64,000 nucleotides of DNA from Zoogloea sp. 1C4 (lineage in GTDB: Bacteria; Pseudomonadota; Gammaproteobacteria; Burkholderiales; Rhodocyclaceae). The stretch covers positions 62,001 to 126,000 of the forward strand of contig NZ_SSXU01000010.1 in NCBI RefSeq assembly GCF_009469605.1, written 5' to 3'. Made by a program: the position numbers and the translations under genes. The notes under the pieces were generated by a model. It made no database searches, was not told where the DNA came from, and was given only the letters and a program-made list of their open reading frames with translations. This document shows, one piece after another, positions 61,566-64,000 of the stretch. Each line of letters opens with the position of its first letter. Position 1 is the stretch's first letter.

Positions 61566-62801
61566 TCAGCGCTGGTGACGCAGGGCGTCGACGATGTTCA
61601 TGCGGGAAGCCTTCCAGGCCGGCAGGATGCTGGCGACCAGGGTGGTCAGCAGGGCGAGGGCGAGGCCTTCGGCGACCAGCCCGGGGGTGATCAGGATCTG
61701 CCCGATGTAACCGCGGGCCATGCCGGGCGGCGGCGGCATCGGAATGCCGACGGCCGAGATCCCGCCCGCCACGATGACGCCCAGCAGCACCCCGAGCAGC
61801 CCGCCGATGAGGCCGAGCATCACGCCTTCGATGATGAACATGCGCAGCACGCCTGAGCGCCGGATGCCCAGCGCCATGATCGTGCCGATCTCGCCGGTGC
61901 GCTCGATGACTGCCATCGACAGGGTGTTTGAGATCGACAGCACGATGATCAGCGCGATCAGGATCTTGACCACGCCCACCTGGCGGGTGAAGAGCACGAC
62001 GGTCTTCTTGTAGAAATCGGCCAGCTCGTGCCAGGGAATGAATTCGAAATCCTTGGCGGATGTCTGGGCGCGGGCCTGGGCGACGAAGGCGTCGGTGTCG
62101 TCGGTCTTGTCGAGCAGGACGACCCAGCTCGTTGGCCCCTTGGCGCGGGACAAGGTTTGCGCGACCGGCAGCGGCACCCGCAGGAAGGTGTCGTCGTAGG
62201 CCTTGGTGATGGTGGCGAAGATCCCGCGAACCCGGCACTCGACGGCGTTGAGGGTGCCCTTGGAGGTGGTGGCGAGGAGCACTACCGTGTCGCCCACCTT
62301 CACGCCCATGTTGGCGGCGAGGCCTTCGCCGAGAATGATGCCGTTGGGCTCGGTTGAAGAGAGCGCCTCGCCGGAGATGATCTGCAGCGCCCGGCTGAGG
62401 TCGCCTTCCTTGTCCGGATCGACGCCTTCGCCGGAGAAGGAGATGGTGGAATCGTCGTGGCTGGCCAGCCCGGTGAATACCAGCCGCGGCGTGATCACGC
62501 GGACGCCGGGGGTCTTGGCGAGCTCGTTATAGACGGCGTCGGCGCCCGACAGCAGGTAGGCGTAGGGGTCGGCGAGCCCCTTGTCGAAGAACCCCGGGCG
62601 GACGATCTGCACATGCCCCAGCTGGGAGCGGATCGTCGCCTCGCGCATGTCTTTCAGGATCCACTGGATGAAACCGCCCGCCAGCAGAAAGGCCATCACC
62701 CCGCCGACGATGGTGACGAGGGCGAACAGCGCCCGACGCCGCTGGCGGACGATGTTTCGGAAGGCCTGGGTGACGTCGCGGAAATAGAGATCGATCGACA
62801 T
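61566..62801 (-). CDS. FtsX/MacB-type ABC transporter permease (first of a pair)
   Basis: This 411-residue permease has the same layout as the gene that follows: N-terminal helix (LFALVTIVGGVMAFLLAGGF), a periplasmic MacB-like domain (about 50-280), and three C-terminal helices including ILIALIIVLSISNTLSMAVI. ATG 62801 is preferred; a GTG three codons upstream is in frame. The two permeases could form a heterodimer like LolC-LolE. No ATP-binding partner lies on either side, since the neighbours are argJ (convergent) and a PEP-CTERM gene. Confidence 0.88.
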   Translation of the reverse strand: MSIDLYFRDVTQAFRNIVRQRRRALFALVTIVGGVMAFLLAGGFIQWILKDMREATIRSQLGHVQIVRPGFFDKGLADPYAYLLSGADAVYNELAKTPGVRVITPRLVFTGLASHDDSTISFSGEGVDPDKEGDLSRALQIISGEALSSTEPNGIILGEGLAANMGVKVGDTVVLLATTSKGTLNAVECRVRGIFATITKAYDDTFLRVPLPVAQTLSRAKGPTSWVVLLDKTDDTDAFVAQARAQTSAKDFEFIPWHELADFYKKTVVLFTRQVGVVKILIALIIVLSISNTLSMAVIERTGEIGTIMALGIRRSGVLRMFIIEGVMLGLIGGLLGVLLGVIVAGGISAVGIPMPPPPGMARGYIGQILITPGLVAEGLALALLTTLVASILPAWKASRMNIVDALRHQR

Positions 62802-62949
62802 GAGGCGCACGCGGGGAGTTGCTCGGAAATGCTTGCGGGAAGAAACGTATGGTCGCTTGGAAAGCCAGCAGGGGCAAGTGTTTGATTATTCCAGGTGACA
62901 GTTGGCGGGCTGCTGCGCCGGGTGTGCCGGAACAAGGGGAAAAGATGCA

Positions 62950-62984
62950 AAAGAAAAGCCCGCCACTCTGGGAGTGACGGGCTT
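62950..62984 (-). terminator. Rho-independent terminator of the PEP-CTERM gene
   Basis: On the minus strand AAGCCCGTCACTC and GAGTGGCGGGCTT form a 13-bp stem with one wobble pair and a 3-nt loop, followed by TTCTTTTGC. A smaller hairpin, GATCACC-CGAA-GGTGATC (63010-63027), lies between it and the stop codon. The remaining 62802-62949 shows no gene and no clear promoter for the permeases. Confidence 0.9.
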
Positions 62985-63041
62985 GAGTGCCGCAAGACTG
63001 CTTTCAGTCGATCACCCGAAGGTGATCAACCTGGGCGAGTC

Positions 63042-63827
63042 TTAGGCCGACTTGCGACGGCGCAGAGCGGCCAGGCCGGTCAGGCCGAGGCCAGCCAGAG
63101 CCATGGAGGTGGGCTCCGGAACTTCCAGGCCGAACTGGCCGCCGTTACGGATCACCAGGTCGGTGGAGCCGTTCATGGAGATGCCGGCGATGTCCGGGTT
63201 GAAGGCGGTGTTGTAGATGCCGGTCAGGGTCGCGTTTTCGGCGGCGGACCAGGTGTCGGTGACGCTGGCATTGGTGGTGGCGAAACCGAAGGTCAGACCA
63301 TCACCAACCTTCAGCGACAGATCGTTCATGGCGCCATCGAAGAAGTAGCCAGAGGCCATGCTGGTGGCCTGGAAAACCAAGCTGAAGAAACCATTAGGAA
63401 GAACGCCACCCGGAATCACCGCCCCCTCACCGGTGATCAGTTTAAATGAAGCAATGTTAGTTGCGCCACTGTAAACATTCAGCGAACCGGAGGTGAAACC
63501 CAGTACGCCAGTGGTGGTAGAGCCGCCACCAACGCCAACGAACTCGCTGCGCAGAGCGGTGGTCAGGATGGTGGAACCGCCGTCGGCGGCGGTAGTGTTA
63601 AAGTTGCCGGCTTCGTTGAAGGTGAAGGTGGTGCCGCTGATGGTGTTCTTGACGTAGGCCTTGCCCGCCAGGTCAAGGTATTCGGCAACCAGGGTGGCGT
63701 CAGCGGTGCCGCCGACGGCGCCGTTGGCATCCATGTACCAGTTGGTCAGGCCGGCGTTGGCGCTGCCAGCAGCGGACAGGGCGGCAACGGTGGCCAGGGC
63801 GGTGAGGGTCTGCTTGAAGGTTTTCAC
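63042..63827 (-). CDS. PEP-CTERM sorting domain surface protein
   Basis: This 261-residue protein has a signal peptide (TALATVAALSAAGSANA) and a C-terminal PEP-CTERM signal: the motif VPEPTSMALAGLGLTGLAAL is followed by the basic tail RRRKSA. Such proteins are cleaved and anchored or released by an exosortase (EpsH type) and are linked to exopolysaccharide and floc formation. The middle part is Gly/Thr/Ser/Asn-rich, low in cysteine and rich in beta strands. The start is GTG at 63827 behind CAGGAGA. A perfect sigma54 element lies 51-66 bp upstream. No exosortase gene is in the window. The base composition is slightly lower in GC than that of its neighbours. Confidence 0.93.
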   Translation of the reverse strand: MKTFKQTLTALATVAALSAAGSANAGLTNWYMDANGAVGGTADATLVAEYLDLAGKAYVKNTISGTTFTFNEAGNFNTTAADGGSTILTTALRSEFVGVGGGSTTTGVLGFTSGSLNVYSGATNIASFKLITGEGAVIPGGVLPNGFFSLVFQATSMASGYFFDGAMNDLSLKVGDGLTFGFATTNASVTDTWSAAENATLTGIYNTAFNPDIAGISMNGSTDLVIRNGGQFGLEVPEPTSMALAGLGLTGLAALRRRKSA

Positions 63828-63877
63828 TTATTTAATCTCCTGAGTAATCGGGGCCACTGTAGCCCTTTCTTTTCATA

Positions 63878-63893
63878 AGCAATCGGTGTGCCA
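63878..63893 (-). promoter_or_regulatory. Sigma54 promoter of the PEP-CTERM gene
   Basis: On the minus strand TGGCACACCGATTGCT matches the sigma54 consensus TGGCAC-R-N4-TTGCW at every fixed position. The transcript would start near 63867, leaving a 40-nt leader. The AT-rich upstream DNA to the window end contains a palindrome TGTCGACA (63985-63992) about 121 bp before the start point, a possible enhancer site. Confidence 0.88.
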
Positions 63894-64000
63894 GTTTTTT
63901 GCGATTTTTTAAAGTTATGATTTTGTGTAGGTTTTTTTCAGTTGGGGAACTTCGTCAGAGTCTCGCTGAAACAGGTGTAAAAATTGTCGACACATTTTCT

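Overview
This is a GC-rich window with dense, tightly packed genes that looks like the core chromosome of a betaproteobacterium. A member of Rhodocyclales (relatives of Azospira, Dechloromonas, Zoogloea) fits best. The reasons are the gene orders MFS-ssb, glnA-DUF4124-ntrB-ntrC, birA-coaX-SPOR, coaE-zapD-yacG and lpxC-dciA-secA-argJ, a Ralstonia-type hoxFUYHW operon, and a PEP-CTERM surface protein. The taxonomic call is an inference from synteny. No tRNA, rRNA operon, CRISPR array, insertion sequence or prophage was seen.

Layout. 1-3452: end of an MFS transporter, ssb, a response regulator with an N-terminal HTH, and an unrecognised gene behind an AT-rich, palindrome-rich leader. 3442-8598 (minus): hoxF-U-Y-H-W, an NAD-reducing [NiFe] hydrogenase with its maturation protease. 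8682-16356 (minus): MFS exporter, PatB-type C-S lyase, cysK with a perfect FNR-type box, rfaE2, clsB, a YbhP-like phosphodiesterase, nadA and a rhodanese. 16419-22513: cation efflux gene, then the nitrogen-control block glnA, DUF4124, ntrB, ntrC. 22735-28616: birA, coaX, SPOR protein, coaE, zapD, yacG, then on the minus strand a Nudix-ThiE fusion, a DUF815 ATPase and a 36-residue membrane protein. 28702-35057: mltA, a 21-bp periodic DNA array, a degenerate EAL protein, dsbC, a ubiquinone-type hydroxylase and small envelope proteins. 35100-35493: RNase P RNA. 35857-53783: a complete dcw division and cell-wall cluster, mraZ to lpxC. 53793-60256: small membrane protein, dciA, secA, an HDOD-GAF protein, argJ. 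60345-63827 (minus): two FtsX/MacB-type permeases and a PEP-CTERM protein.

Regulation can be read directly in several places. glnA has a sigma54 promoter with two NtrC sites upstream, and a third NtrC site lies between ntrB and ntrC, so NtrB-NtrC probably controls both glnA and its own supply. The PEP-CTERM gene has a perfect sigma54 -24/-12 element. mraZ is preceded by four in-phase MraZ boxes that overlap its -10. cysK has a perfect FNR/Anr-type box, and hoxF has a degenerate one.

The most unusual items are non-coding. One is a pair of about 120-nt hairpin repeats that begin exactly at the stop codons of ntrC and secA, with apical stems that differ in sequence but remain perfectly paired. 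The other is a ten-unit array with a 21-bp period and palindromic cores downstream of mltA. Neither corresponds to a family I can name.
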